This document shows, in pieces, positions 45,023 to 55,714 of a DNA stretch of 64,000 nucleotides; position 1 is the stretch's first letter, and each line of letters opens with the position of its first letter. The translations under genes and the position numbers were made by a program. Source of the stretch: Tessaracoccus timonensis (lineage in GTDB: Bacteria > Actinomycetota > Actinomycetes > Propionibacteriales > Propionibacteriaceae); assembly GCF_900343145.1 (NCBI RefSeq), contig NZ_LT996886.1, positions 868,001-932,000 of the forward strand. The letters are read 5' to 3'. Below the pieces are notes generated by a model that saw only the letters and a program-made list of their open reading frames with translations, made no database searches and was not told the DNA's origin.

Positions 45023-47305
45023 CTACTTCATTTTCCTGAACGACTTCGTGGAGAGCCTGGATAGCACCCACCTCGGCCAGGGTACTGAGCGTCGCATCCC
45101 ACGATTCACCGACTTGGATTCCTGCCAGTACTCCTCAGCCACTTGCTCGCTCGGCGCACCGGGCGCGAACACCAGCCAATCCGCTTCCTTCGCGAGCGAA
45201 ACGGCGTCCGCCTGCTCGGGAATCTTGCTGAACGTCTCCGTGAGCTGCATGGCCTGCTCGGAGCGCGTCGCGGACAGCGACGGCGAGTGCCCCAAGTCGC
45301 GCGCCTTATCGACGAGTTCCAGCCAAGCGCCGGCGACGCGGTTGGCGACGTCGGGGTCATTCTTGCGACGAGCGCGCCGTCGCAGCTTCAATCCGATGAT
45401 GAGTGCGATGGGCACAACGATGGTGAGCAGCGGGATGCCGGCGATCAGTGCGATAGTGCCGATGCGTCCCCAGTCGATCGTTCGTTCTTCCTCGGGGATG
45501 TCGCCCGGGTCGGTCGGGAGCTGTTCCTCCTGCGGCGGCACGTCGGGCTTCTGTGGCGGCGGGGGCGGATTCACGACGTACGGCCGTGGCTTCGGCGGTT
45601 CCTGGGGAACCTCCTCGTCAGCCGTTCTGTCCTTGGGCGGGGTGGGGTCGAAGCGCACCCAACCCAGGCCGTGCAGGTTCAACTCCGGCCACGCGCCCAC
45701 CTGATCGCCGGTAATTTGCGACGAGTTCTCCACCTCGTAGCCGTAGATCACCCGCGACGGGATGCCGAGCTCGCGCGCCATGAGCGCCATGGTGGTGGCG
45801 TACTGTTCGTGGTCGCCGATCATGCGCTGCTGGTCGTCGAGCAGCTCCAGCAGTCGCGCCTGTGAATGCCCAGGCCGCGACTCCACCTCATCTTCTTGGC
45901 CGTGCGAGAAGAACCCAAGCTTGAGCTGCTTCTCCAACGCGAGCGCTTGCGCTCCCGCCGTCTGCCGACCTTCCGTCCATTGCCTCGCCAGCATGCGAAG
46001 GCTCTCCGGTACGCCGCTGATCTTCGCTTGCTTCACCTGGCCGGCCTCGGCGTCGGTGATGTGTGCATCGGAGGGGCGCTGCGGGGCGATGGCTCCGAGC
46101 GTGTACGTGTCACCGTCGTGCAGGCCAGCGAGCGCGACGCCGGTGCCGGAGCGGTGGTTGTAGAAGAATGATTCGCCCAGCTCGATCGCGCGGTCCCCGT
46201 CGAAGTGCACGGCGGTGGAGCGCCCCAGCGTCGGCACCCACACGTCGTCGTAGCTGTGCACGCGCACGGTGAGATCGAGTTGATCACCTTCAGTAGTGTC
46301 ATCGATCCACTGCCCGACGCGGCGGAAGGTTGTTTCGTCGACGGCCTCGTCGTCGAGGGTGGCGACGCGGAACGCGACGCCGTCGTAGGTGTCGAGTGTG
46401 GCGATGCGCACGATGTCTCCCGGCCGCGCACCAGCCACCTCAAACAGCGTATCGCTACGGTGTTTGGTGATGTTGGCTCGGAACCCCTGCAGCGGGGAGC
46501 GCTGATCGGCGAGGTTGATGGGGATCTCGACGCCGCTGCGCAGCGTGGCGCGGTGCGCGTCGCCGGCGAGCGCGGGCGCGGCGAGCATCCCGACAAGGCC
46601 AGCCACCGCGAGCACCGCCACACCCATGAGTAGGCGCATGGGCCGGAAGGTGCCCTGCGACTCGGACAGCCGGTCGCGCAGCGTGCCGCGCCGGTACGTC
46701 GTCCACAACAGCACCACGACGAAGAACGCGAGCCCCACCCACAGCGGCATCACAGCGACCTGCGCGCCGAGCACCGCACCGACGGTGTACCCCACCGCCG
46801 CAGGCACCCACGCGGCCCCCGGGTGGCGCGTGCGGACGCTCAGCGAACAGCCGACCAGGCCCATCAAATATCCGACGATGCCCGGCACCGCGAGTAGGTT
46901 CCAGGTCTCGCCGATCGGTGGGTCGAGCGTCAGCATGTCGCGCCAGGCCGTCACGGGGCCGGTGAGCAGCCCGAACAGCGTGCGCCCGGTGGGCACCACG
47001 TACCCGATCGCGGCCGACGGCATCACCAACGCGCTGCCGAACAGGAACCAACCGGCCACGGCGAGGAGCACCGTCGTGCCGACGCGCCATTGGCGCAGGG
47101 CGCTGACGAAGGCAATCGCCATGCCGAGCGCGGTGAAGCCGAGCACGGTGACGAACAGCAGCGGCGTGCCATAGACCGGCCAGAACGCGAGCACGACCAG
47201 CGCCGCGAGCAGCAGGAGCACCCCGGCGTCGATGGCGAGCCACATGCGCGGCGACCCGGCGAGCCGCCACGAGCTCCTGGTGACCTGCGTTGAGGAAACC
47301 GACAT
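45023..47305 (-). CDS. TgpA/DUF3488-type transglutaminase-like membrane protein, apparently catalytically altered
   Basis: A 760-residue protein with six or so N-terminal membrane segments (about 22-240), an extracellular region with a transglutaminase-like core (about 485-565), a Pro-rich linker, another membrane segment (about 615-637) and a cytoplasmic tail. In the core the usual GxCxQFA motif reads GDHEQYATT, and the usual HAW motif reads GAW, while the FDPTPP aspartate region is kept. The catalytic Cys and His thus seem lost. It may be a structural or ligand-binding relative. Its ATG overlaps the DUF58 gene stop. Confidence 0.85.
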   Translation of the reverse strand: MSVSSTQVTRSSWRLAGSPRMWLAIDAGVLLLLAALVVLAFWPVYGTPLLFVTVLGFTALGMAIAFVSALRQWRVGTTVLLAVAGWFLFGSALVMPSAAIGYVVPTGRTLFGLLTGPVTAWRDMLTLDPPIGETWNLLAVPGIVGYLMGLVGCSLSVRTRHPGAAWVPAAVGYTVGAVLGAQVAVMPLWVGLAFFVVVLLWTTYRRGTLRDRLSESQGTFRPMRLLMGVAVLAVAGLVGMLAAPALAGDAHRATLRSGVEIPINLADQRSPLQGFRANITKHRSDTLFEVAGARPGDIVRIATLDTYDGVAFRVATLDDEAVDETTFRRVGQWIDDTTEGDQLDLTVRVHSYDDVWVPTLGRSTAVHFDGDRAIELGESFFYNHRSGTGVALAGLHDGDTYTLGAIAPQRPSDAHITDAEAGQVKQAKISGVPESLRMLARQWTEGRQTAGAQALALEKQLKLGFFSHGQEDEVESRPGHSQARLLELLDDQQRMIGDHEQYATTMALMARELGIPSRVIYGYEVENSSQITGDQVGAWPELNLHGLGWVRFDPTPPKDRTADEEVPQEPPKPRPYVVNPPPPPQKPDVPPQEEQLPTDPGDIPEEERTIDWGRIGTIALIAGIPLLTIVVPIALIIGLKLRRRARRKNDPDVANRVAGAWLELVDKARDLGHSPSLSATRSEQAMQLTETFSKIPEQADAVSLAKEADWLVFAPGAPSEQVAEEYWQESKSVNRGMRRSVPWPRWVLSRLSTKSFRKMK

Positions 47306-48537
47306 CAGTCCATCGACCTCCTCATCACGCGAGGAAGGTGCTCGAGGCTACCGATCTGGTTCAGAGTGACGTTACCCACCTTGCGGTTGCGGGGCTCGTC
47401 GCCCGTCGACACACGGATGCCGATGTAGCGGGTGTCGACGTCGAACCGCGCGCTCGCAACGCGCAGGTCGGTGAAGGTCGTCGTCGAACCTGAGATGAGG
47501 ATCACGATCGACGCCCCATAGTTGGCGCGCGAGTGAGAGTAGGCGAGATCCGCGACGCCGCCACGCGCGGTCTGCTCCACGAGCGCGAGTTCGTCGAGGG
47601 CCACCGTCGGCGCCACCGCTACGAGTTCTTCCTTCGACGTGGCCATCACCAGCTGCGAATCCCCCAGCAATGCTTGCATCGCGATCGACGCAGCCGCGGA
47701 CACCGCCGTCTCGAACTCGTCGTCGTCGATGTACGACTGGTGGCCCGTATCCAGCGCGACGAGCACCTTCGACATGCGCGACTCCTCAAACTGGCGCACC
47801 ATGAGTTCGCCGGCGCGCGCGGAGGATTTCCAGTGCACGTGGCGACGGTCGTCGCCGGCCACGTAGGGGCGCAGCGCATGGAAGTTCATGTCAGATGCGC
47901 TGAGGTTCGGGCTCGCGTGGCCCTCGAGGTCGTGCACGAAACCCATCTGCCGCCCAGGCAGGCGCACCGTCTTGGGGTGCACGTACACCTCTTCCTGACC
48001 CGTCCAGTGCGTCTCCCGCCCGGCCAGGCCAAAGGGGTCGCCCTGCACCGAGTTGGCAGGGCCGACGACGATGCGTCCGCGCCGGTGCGTCGGAATCCGA
48101 AACCGGAATTCATGCGTGCTGCCCCCTGGCATGAGCGGCATCCAGAAACTGGCCTTCTCTTTCCCGAGCGGAAGGTCGAGGCGGGAGCCGAGGTGACGCT
48201 TGCCGGGCTGGGTTTGCACGAGGATCCGCCCGAAGGCCCGCTCCCCCACCACGACCGAGCGGTCCGAGAGTTGCATCATGACACGCAGCCGCGGCTTGCC
48301 GATGGTGAACAGCAGCGCGATGCCCACCAGCACGATCGCGACGATGCCGACCAGCACAAACTCCGTCCACCTTGCGACGAGCCCCACGACGAGCGCCACG
48401 ACGCCCAGCAGCAGTGCGATCCACCCGGCGTTGCGCATGCCGATGCGCTCGCTGACGCGTTTGTACAGCGAGCGAACGGCCTCACCGGTTGGCGGATCGA
48501 CCGCTTCGGGGATCTCCCAGCGGGCGGTGGTAGTCAT
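47305..48537 (-). CDS. DUF58 protein (MoxR partner, VWA-like)
   Basis: A 410-residue protein with two membrane segments (about 38-56 and 58-79), a beta-rich part, and the DUF58 signature RPYVAGDDRRHVHWKSSA (about 223-240) leading into a von Willebrand A-like fold (ALDTGHQS). DUF58 proteins work with MoxR ATPases in assembly or maturation of protein complexes. ATGA overlaps with both moxR upstream and the transglutaminase-like gene downstream show strict co-translation. Confidence 0.9.
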   Translation of the reverse strand: MTTTARWEIPEAVDPPTGEAVRSLYKRVSERIGMRNAGWIALLLGVVALVVGLVARWTEFVLVGIVAIVLVGIALLFTIGKPRLRVMMQLSDRSVVVGERAFGRILVQTQPGKRHLGSRLDLPLGKEKASFWMPLMPGGSTHEFRFRIPTHRRGRIVVGPANSVQGDPFGLAGRETHWTGQEEVYVHPKTVRLPGRQMGFVHDLEGHASPNLSASDMNFHALRPYVAGDDRRHVHWKSSARAGELMVRQFEESRMSKVLVALDTGHQSYIDDDEFETAVSAAASIAMQALLGDSQLVMATSKEELVAVAPTVALDELALVEQTARGGVADLAYSHSRANYGASIVILISGSTTTFTDLRVASARFDVDTRYIGIRVSTGDEPRNRKVGNVTLNQIGSLEHLPRVMRRSMD

Positions 48538-49502
48538 CAGTCGCGGGCGCGCTCCGTCGGAGGTGGCACGGAGCCGATCACGCCCGCCATCACGTCGACG
48601 GCGGTGACGCCGTTGAACTCAGCCTCGGGGTCGAGAATCATGCGATGGGCCAGGCATGGCACCGCGAGGATCTTGACATCGTCGGGGGTGACGAAGTGCC
48701 GTCCCACCGACGCCGCCCACACCCGCGACGCCCGCACCAGCGCTAGTGCGCCGCGAACGGACACCCCGAGGCGCACGTCCTCGGCCGTGCGAGTGGCCTC
48801 GACGAGACGCACGATGTAGTCCATCACGCTCGCCTCGATGTGCACCGCACTCGTCATCTGCGCCATCTCCGCCACCTGCTGGCCCGTCACCACCGACGGC
48901 AGCGCCGTCGAGCGTGGCCGCGAGCCGCCGGAGGCAAGGATGCGCATGGTGGCGTCGTGGTCAGGGTAGCCGAGCGTGGTCTTCATCAAGAAGCGGTCGA
49001 GCTGCGCTTCAGGGAGACGGTATGTGCCGGCCTGTTCGATGGGGTTTTGGGTGGCGATCACCATGAACGGGTTACCGACGGAGTACGACTGCCCGTCGAC
49101 GCTGACTCGCGATTCTTCCATCACCTCGAGCAGCGCCGACTGGGTTTTCGGGGAGGCGCGGTTGATCTCGTCGGCCAGCACGATCGACGCGAAGATCGGG
49201 CCCTGATGAAACTCGAATTCGCCCGATTTCTGGTCGTAGATCGTCACGCCGGTGACATCGGAGGGCAGCAGGTCGGGGGTGAACTGGATGCGGCTGTGCG
49301 TGCCCTGCACGGACTGCGCGATGGCGCGGGCGAGGCTCGTCTTGCCGGTGCCGGGGTAGTCCTCGAGCAGCAAGTGCCCCTCCGCCAACATGCACGTGAT
49401 CGCGAGGCGAATGGCCTCGCTCTTGCCCATGATGACGCGCTCAATATTGCCAACAATGTTCGCGAAGTTCTCGCTGAACCATCGTGCTTGTTCTGGATTC
49501 AC
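48537..49502 (-). CDS. MoxR-type AAA+ ATPase
   Basis: A 321-residue AAA+ ATPase. Walker A is YPGTGKTS (Lys54), Walker B VLADEINRASPKTQSALLE (Asp111, Glu112), followed by sensor 1 ATQNP and the lid domain. MoxR proteins act as chaperone-like ATPases with VWA/DUF58 partners. A GTG start overlaps the stop of the giant protein gene (GTGA), and the 3' end overlaps DUF58. Confidence 0.94.
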   Translation of the reverse strand: MNPEQARWFSENFANIVGNIERVIMGKSEAIRLAITCMLAEGHLLLEDYPGTGKTSLARAIAQSVQGTHSRIQFTPDLLPSDVTGVTIYDQKSGEFEFHQGPIFASIVLADEINRASPKTQSALLEVMEESRVSVDGQSYSVGNPFMVIATQNPIEQAGTYRLPEAQLDRFLMKTTLGYPDHDATMRILASGGSRPRSTALPSVVTGQQVAEMAQMTSAVHIEASVMDYIVRLVEATRTAEDVRLGVSVRGALALVRASRVWAASVGRHFVTPDDVKILAVPCLAHRMILDPEAEFNGVTAVDVMAGVIGSVPPPTERARD

Positions 49503-52500
49503 TGTTTCCTCTCGACGTTATTCCAGGTCCAGCGGCTGCTATTGCCATTGATGGTGCAGTTGACCTTGAACTTCTCGTGTGGTTTGGGATCATCATCGGT
49601 CGAACCTGGCTTCAGGTACATCTCCGATTTATAAATGCGGCCATTGGCAGCGGTGATGGTGTCCAGTAGGTTCCCGTCCTCGCCGAGAACTCTGCACTCG
49701 CTACCCTCCGAGACGTAACGAATGGAGACAGTCAGCTTCTTTGTTCCACTTCGGTATTCCACCGTGGAGACATCCTTAATGTCGTACGACTCGCGTTGCA
49801 CCTGAGGAATAGTCGATGGCTTCTCGTCACCAGGTTTGACACCTCTCCATCCGAGCGTGAAGGCTGAGCTGCCACTCTTCAGCAGTATGTCGCCGGTTAC
49901 CCACTGCTCAACCTTCGGGCCTATCCCGGAGTCGACATAGTAGCCCCCCGGGGCCCACCCTCCTGTATCTTCCAGGGATGGCTCTGACCGCGGAATGATC
50001 ACACGCTCTTTGTCGTAGGCCCACGGACCCCTGAGCGGAATAGGTTTCGGCCTCTCGCTCACCGGCATCATGCCCGTCACCGGGTGCGCATCGGCGATCT
50101 CCTCACCGCCTACTCCCTGCGTGAGAATCATCCGCACCTCGCCGGAGTATTCCCGTCCCGGAACGAGTTCCTGCGTGATGTACGCGTCTGGGTTGTATTC
50201 GAGATCAATCCAGTTGCCACCCTCGATGCGGTATTGCAGACGCGCCCTGGCTTTCTTGCGCTCCTCGGGAGTCGGCATCTTGGGAGTGATGAGCCGGAAC
50301 CCAAGCTTATTGGGATACTTGGGATTTCCGTATCGAGGGAACTTCGCGGGCCTTTCGACAATGAGCTTGGGTGCGCTCCACGAAATGAGCGCTTGCTTGG
50401 TCTCGGCGACAAGTCTTCGAGAGTGACGATTCTGAGCGTACAGACGGAACTTCACTTCGCTGTGCCCGAATCCGTCAAACGTATGCTCTTTTCCTTCATC
50501 CGGCGGGAAGGCAACGACCTTACCCTGTCGTTCTTGCCCGCCCGTAACCGGGACGAGCTCCAGTTGCATCTTCGGATCGCCGTTGGCTTCGAGCGTCTCC
50601 CGCGAAATTTTCACAGAAAAACGTCCGCCATGTTCGGTCGGTTGCGGGACGGCGGTGATGTTTGCCTTCCCCTTCGGTGGGCCAACGGGAATCTCGGGCA
50701 CCGTGTGTTCGGATTCCGGCGAGGATCCAGCATTGTTGGTGGCCACAATTCCGAACGAATAGGTTGAGCCGTTGGTGAGGCCTGTCCACTCAAATTGCCG
50801 GGCTGAGCCTTCGAGATTCTTGCTGCCGATGCGCTTCCCGGACGAGTCGTACAAGTTGACGGTGTAGGTGGTAACCGGGCTTCCCTTGTTCTCTTCGTTC
50901 GCAAACTCGGCTTCCAACCACCGCACCATCAGAGCCTGGTCCCTGCTCTCCACGGCCGGGCGGCCGGGTGCGAGCGGTTTCACGTCGGGAATATAGGCAG
51001 CCGACTGCGGGGACGGTTCAGATGGGCCGAGCTTGTTGTACTCGACGACGCTCAGCGTCCACGGCACGTTGTTGCGCAGCCCCGTGATGGTGCACGTCGT
51101 TCCCGGACACGCTTGCGTGACAGGCGATTGCCCTGGCGCAGACGCGGTCACTTCGCGCTTCTCGATAGGGAATCCGTTGTTACCACTGGAGCGGTACTCG
51201 AAACGGATCTGTCCGTCGCCTGGCACCCCGCCGAAGGGCGCCGACGGTGGTGAAGGCTTGTTCTTCACGTCCAGCCGGATGCTGCCGTCGACGACACGGC
51301 CCGGGTCCTTCGTCGCGTCTTGCACGGAGTAGCGGGCGGTGAGGGTTCCGACGAAATCCTCCGCCGGTGTGATTGTGACGGACTGTTCGTCGAACTCGAT
51401 CTTGCCCGAGCCAGAAGTGATCGACGCTCCCGTCACGGTGAGGCTCGGGTCACTGGTGATGTGCGAAGTGTCGTTCGCAGTCACCGGAATCGACGTGGGA
51501 ACACCAGCCGCAGCATCATCCACCACGTCGGTTTCCGCGTCAGTCAGAGGCTGCCTGGACGACACCATCTCCAGCACCACTTCGAAGTCCATCGACGCGC
51601 CCACCGCGTTCGTCACCACGCCGCTGACGGTTCTGCGTGTGCCGGCCTTCGCCGTGACCGGGGCCGTCGCGACGATGACGGAATTACTGGACTCGGTGCG
51701 CCACTCGATGGGTGCATCGCCGCCCGTGTCCTTCCAGTCGCTGAAGCTGAAATCCAAACCGCGGGGGTCGCGGAACAGCGGCATAGCGGAGAGCCGGAAT
51801 TCGCCCTCACCAGGTGCCACCTGCAGCACACCGTCGGCTACCTTCTCCGGGGGCAACTGCGTCAGCGGATCGTCCTCGTCGCCGCCCTTGTTCTGTTCGT
51901 TCGCGAGCACTTCAACGTTGATGGTCACGTAGGCATGCTTCGCCGTCGTGTCACCCTCGGGCACGACGTCGGTGACTTCAAATACGACAGCAGCAGGACC
52001 TCGATAGTCGAGGCTTGGCGTGTAGTCGACACCACCGGTGGCGGGCACCGCGCTGCCATTCGTCGCGGTGATGGTGTCGGCGCTCGTGAGCTTCACCGGA
52101 CGGCCCTCGGTGCCCTGGATGAGGTCGTCGAAACTCAAGTGCACTGGCTGGCCCGCGGTGGCAGTGATCTGACGCGCCTTGCTGTCGCGCACCACGGGGC
52201 GCACGTCCTGCGTACCGGGCACCGTGAGCAGCGCGTACGACGTCATATTGTCCTTGTCCGTCAGCGCGTACCGCACCTGCTTCATACGTTCCCCGACGGG
52301 CACCGCGATCTCTGTGGTGCTCACCGCCTGGGGGCTGTCGGAATCCTCGTCCGATGCATCCGGCACCGAAACCTTCAAGTCGTTGTGCAACCCATCGGGA
52401 TCGAAATCGTTGGCTGTCACGTCAACCTCGATCACGGGCTTGTTGACCACGTCGAGGAACGGAACGAGGTCGTCACGCGCCATTGGAGGCAGCAAGGGCG

Positions 52501-55500
52501 CGTCCTCGTCGACCACGACCGTGAAGCTGCCGATGCCCTCCTGCTGACGGCTGTCGGTGATCCGGTATGTGCCGCGATACTTCCCCGGTTTCGTGATGGG
52601 AGACACCGAGATTTCACGATCATTCACGATCTCAGCAGCGATGGATTCGTCCTCCATCTTCACCGCGTCCTTGGCAGAGAACCCGACGTTATCGCCCTCA
52701 AAGTCATAGTCATTGGCGAGCGCTGGCACCTGAATCGGGCGGCCCGGACGAACCGTAATCGAGTCATGCACGGCAACCGGGGGCTGGTTCACCTTGCCAG
52801 GAGGAGCTACACCGACGCGGATCTGGCCGCTAGCGACCTCCCCGTGCGCGTCAGCCACCTCGTAGCGGAATGTGTCGGTGCCCTGGCTCTTCGGGAATGC
52901 CTCGTAGGTGATGTAGCTCTCGCCCACCTCGACCACACGTCCCAGCGACGGCCCAGCGCCCAATCCCAGCAGCGTCACTGCGTCACCGTTGGGGTCGATG
53001 CCGTCGAGACGAATCGGTATGCGCGTCTGGCTGCCCGCGAGCACCCTGTCGACGACTTCCCTCGGCGCCGGCGGCTGGTTCGGGGAATCCTCGCTCACCG
53101 CGGTGACGTTGAGCACCGCCGAAGCAGTGTTCCCTTCCTCGTCGATGACCTCGTAGGCGACGGCCACCTGCTGGCGCTGCGAACCCTCGGGCACGCGTAC
53201 CCGCAGCTTGTCGCCGTCGATCCATGTGTTGTCGCCGAGTGGTGACTCCAGAATGCGGTTCAGTTTCAGCTCTAGCCCAATCGGCGACGAATCATTGACG
53301 AGCACCGGGGCGGAGGCGATGCTGCCTGCGCGCACGTTGATGTCGTCGTCGACGGCAATGGGCTGCACAGAGCCCGTCGTCTTCGTCGGAATCACGACGA
53401 TGCTGCCGTGCGCGATGTGCCGCCCATCGGAGACCACATACTCAATCGTGACGGGTCCCGCGGGCGCCGACTTAGCCTCGATCGTCATCAAGTGCCGGCG
53501 TTCCAGCTTCACGTTGAGCGACGGGTCAGGAGTGAACGACTGGATGACGAGCACGTCGCCGTCGGCGTCGGTGTCATTGGCGAGCGGATCGATGAAGACG
53601 CTGCCCTCCGGCGGTATCAGCGCGACGTCGAGTGCCGCCACCGGCGGATTGTCGCTGCCAGGAGGCACGACGTCGATGCGCACCACGCCGGTGTCGAATT
53701 CCGTCGACGCGACGTTGTAGGTGACGTAGTAGGTGCCCGGTTGCGGCGCGGAGAACGTGAAGCTCTGATCGGCGTAGTCGGGGGTGACCTTGCAGGTGCT
53801 GCAGTCCTCGACGGCCACCTCCTGCAAAATCAGGTTCTCGCCGATGTCGTTCTCGAGCGGCCGCACCTCGACGGTTTGGTCGACTTGCACCGTCGCGAAA
53901 TCGGCGTAGGCGACGGGTTTTACCGGCTCGTCGACGACGTTGACCTCCAGCTCACCTTCGGTGGTGTCGGTGCCGTCGGAGATGGTGAGGTTGATCTTCT
54001 TCTTACCGTCGGTTTTGCCGATGTCTTGGTAGTTGATGGTGCCGTCGGGGTTGAAGGTGACGAGGTCTTCCGAGCCGGGCGGCATCGATGCGTCTTCCAG
54101 GATGAGCGGGTCGCCCTCCGGGTCGCGCCAGTCGGTCAGGATGCGCTTGGTGAATTTCGAGCCCTTCTGGATCGTCATCGGCTTGGCGAGCTCGAACAGG
54201 TGTGGAGGCTTGTTGTCCTTCTTCGGATCAGCATCAGCGACGTTCACAGTGACGTTGGCGGTGTCAGTGAGGAAACCGTCGGAGATGGTGTAGCTGAACG
54301 AGAAGCTCTTCTTCGTGTTCTCCGGCGGGATCGTGATCTGCAACCCAGTGCCGCCGCGCACTGTCTGCAGCGATGCCCCATCAATCTCCTCGGGCGCCTG
54401 GATGGTGAGCACATCCCCGTCGGGGTCGGAGTCGTTGTCGAGCACGTCGAGGGTGGTGGCGCGCCCGTTGCGCGCGGTGAGCTCGTCGTCCTGGGCGGAC
54501 GGAGGATTGTTGTCCTCGTTGCGATCCGCCTTGTCATCGGTGGTGGGCGCGTCGGGCGGCGGGGGCTCGTCGGAGTCCTTGGTGACGAACTCCTCCCAGT
54601 TGTCGATGCGCGCCATGTTCTGATCGACGAGCCACACCACGCCGCTCTGTCCCTCGTTCAGAGCAACCGTGCGACGGTTCACCTGCAGCGACAGCATCGC
54701 GCCCGCCGGAGCGTTGTAGCCGGGAATGTCGCGGGTGAAGGTGTTGGCGTCACCGCAGCGCTTCACGAATGTGGTGCCAAACGCGCCGTAGAGGCAGCTT
54801 CCCACCTGCACCGGTTCCACGGGTGTGCCCGTCACCTCGCCGGACAGTGAACGGACCCCGTCGGGGGTCACACCGATGAGGCCGGCCTCCGTCGCGTACA
54901 CGGCGCGCACGTCTTCCTTGCCGCCCATGATCTGCTCCACCGGAGGCAGCAGTTTCGCGTTTGCCGCGCCCGAGACGTCGAACACCTGCGTGGTGCCCTC
55001 CACCCAGATGCGCGCGCCGACGCGATCCAGCACGACGGCGTGGTTGCCCACCGCGCTCAGCTCGACGGCACCGACGCGGTCAGGGTCAAGCGTGAACGGC
55101 AGCTTGGTGCTCTCACGTTCCCCATTCACCTCGCGCACGAGCGATGAAGTGTTCACGTCGAGGCCAATGAGTGACCCCTTCGCAGTGAGCGTCGCGACCC
55201 CGTTGACACCCACCTCGAACTGCGCCTTGTCCTTATCCGGGTCCATGGCGAGCACGTCCTCAGCTTGACCGAACCAGACGCGCCCGTTCTGGGGGCTCGT
55301 CACGAGCAGACGGCTACCCGTTAGCTGCACGTCGGCGCCCGTCGGCAATACCATGGGCGATTCGAGACGGTTGCGGCTCTGGTTGTAGCGCGTCAGCGTG
55401 TCGGAATCCTCGCCGCGCACGAGCACGAGATCGTCGCTTTGCAGCACCGACGATTTGCGGTCTGCCACGGTGGTGGCCGACTCGAGTGCCTCGATCTGCG

Positions 55501-55714
55501 TGTTGACCATGCCCACCATCGCACGGTTGCGGTTGATGGCGAAGACGGTGCCTTCGTCGAGGTGCACGTCAGCACGGTCGAGGCCTGGGCTCGCGTAGGC
55601 GGCCACGCCGAGGGCGATGGCGAGCACCCCGACCACGAGCCACTGCCAGAAGCGTCGGAAGAAACGGGCGAACAGGCGCAGACCCCGCGAAGTTGGCTTG
55701 GCGAAGTTGGCCAC
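49499..55714 (-). CDS. Giant membrane-anchored Ig/cadherin-like and FN3 repeat protein
   Basis: A 2071-residue protein. One N-terminal membrane segment (about 24-42) after a basic start places the rest outside. A propeller-like region follows (about 45-390), then an acidic/Pro linker (about 392-415). Next comes a long series of bacterial cadherin/Ig-like repeats (about 415-1480), most with a VxxNDxDPDGDxL-type calcium motif (first LDVLDNDSDPDGDVL). Two fibronectin III-type domains (about 1485-1680) and a beta-rich C-terminus follow. GTG start overlaps the FHA gene stop by one base. Homologous loci in bifidobacteria carry an FN3 protein in the same position. Adhesion or envelope sensing is likely, but unproven. 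Confidence 0.88.
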   Translation of the reverse strand: MANFAKPTSRGLRLFARFFRRFWQWLVVGVLAIALGVAAYASPGLDRADVHLDEGTVFAINRNRAMVGMVNTQIEALESATTVADRKSSVLQSDDLVLVRGEDSDTLTRYNQSRNRLESPMVLPTGADVQLTGSRLLVTSPQNGRVWFGQAEDVLAMDPDKDKAQFEVGVNGVATLTAKGSLIGLDVNTSSLVREVNGERESTKLPFTLDPDRVGAVELSAVGNHAVVLDRVGARIWVEGTTQVFDVSGAANAKLLPPVEQIMGGKEDVRAVYATEAGLIGVTPDGVRSLSGEVTGTPVEPVQVGSCLYGAFGTTFVKRCGDANTFTRDIPGYNAPAGAMLSLQVNRRTVALNEGQSGVVWLVDQNMARIDNWEEFVTKDSDEPPPPDAPTTDDKADRNEDNNPPSAQDDELTARNGRATTLDVLDNDSDPDGDVLTIQAPEEIDGASLQTVRGGTGLQITIPPENTKKSFSFSYTISDGFLTDTANVTVNVADADPKKDNKPPHLFELAKPMTIQKGSKFTKRILTDWRDPEGDPLILEDASMPPGSEDLVTFNPDGTINYQDIGKTDGKKKINLTISDGTDTTEGELEVNVVDEPVKPVAYADFATVQVDQTVEVRPLENDIGENLILQEVAVEDCSTCKVTPDYADQSFTFSAPQPGTYYVTYNVASTEFDTGVVRIDVVPPGSDNPPVAALDVALIPPEGSVFIDPLANDTDADGDVLVIQSFTPDPSLNVKLERRHLMTIEAKSAPAGPVTIEYVVSDGRHIAHGSIVVIPTKTTGSVQPIAVDDDINVRAGSIASAPVLVNDSSPIGLELKLNRILESPLGDNTWIDGDKLRVRVPEGSQRQQVAVAYEVIDEEGNTASAVLNVTAVSEDSPNQPPAPREVVDRVLAGSQTRIPIRLDGIDPNGDAVTLLGLGAGPSLGRVVEVGESYITYEAFPKSQGTDTFRYEVADAHGEVASGQIRVGVAPPGKVNQPPVAVHDSITVRPGRPIQVPALANDYDFEGDNVGFSAKDAVKMEDESIAAEIVNDREISVSPITKPGKYRGTYRITDSRQQEGIGSFTVVVDEDAPLLPPMARDDLVPFLDVVNKPVIEVDVTANDFDPDGLHNDLKVSVPDASDEDSDSPQAVSTTEIAVPVGERMKQVRYALTDKDNMTSYALLTVPGTQDVRPVVRDSKARQITATAGQPVHLSFDDLIQGTEGRPVKLTSADTITATNGSAVPATGGVDYTPSLDYRGPAAVVFEVTDVVPEGDTTAKHAYVTINVEVLANEQNKGGDEDDPLTQLPPEKVADGVLQVAPGEGEFRLSAMPLFRDPRGLDFSFSDWKDTGGDAPIEWRTESSNSVIVATAPVTAKAGTRRTVSGVVTNAVGASMDFEVVLEMVSSRQPLTDAETDVVDDAAAGVPTSIPVTANDTSHITSDPSLTVTGASITSGSGKIEFDEQSVTITPAEDFVGTLTARYSVQDATKDPGRVVDGSIRLDVKNKPSPPSAPFGGVPGDGQIRFEYRSSGNNGFPIEKREVTASAPGQSPVTQACPGTTCTITGLRNNVPWTLSVVEYNKLGPSEPSPQSAAYIPDVKPLAPGRPAVESRDQALMVRWLEAEFANEENKGSPVTTYTVNLYDSSGKRIGSKNLEGSARQFEWTGLTNGSTYSFGIVATNNAGSSPESEHTVPEIPVGPPKGKANITAVPQPTEHGGRFSVKISRETLEANGDPKMQLELVPVTGGQERQGKVVAFPPDEGKEHTFDGFGHSEVKFRLYAQNRHSRRLVAETKQALISWSAPKLIVERPAKFPRYGNPKYPNKLGFRLITPKMPTPEERKKARARLQYRIEGGNWIDLEYNPDAYITQELVPGREYSGEVRMILTQGVGGEEIADAHPVTGMMPVSERPKPIPLRGPWAYDKERVIIPRSEPSLEDTGGWAPGGYYVDSGIGPKVEQWVTGDILLKSGSSAFTLGWRGVKPGDEKPSTIPQVQRESYDIKDVSTVEYRSGTKKLTVSIRYVSEGSECRVLGEDGNLLDTITAANGRIYKSEMYLKPGSTDDDPKPHEKFKVNCTINGNSSRWTWNNVERKQ

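Noticed and set aside
51320-53245. 641-codon plus-strand open frame inside the giant protein region
   Set aside because: Opposite strand of a gene with clear repeated domains and overlapping operon neighbours.
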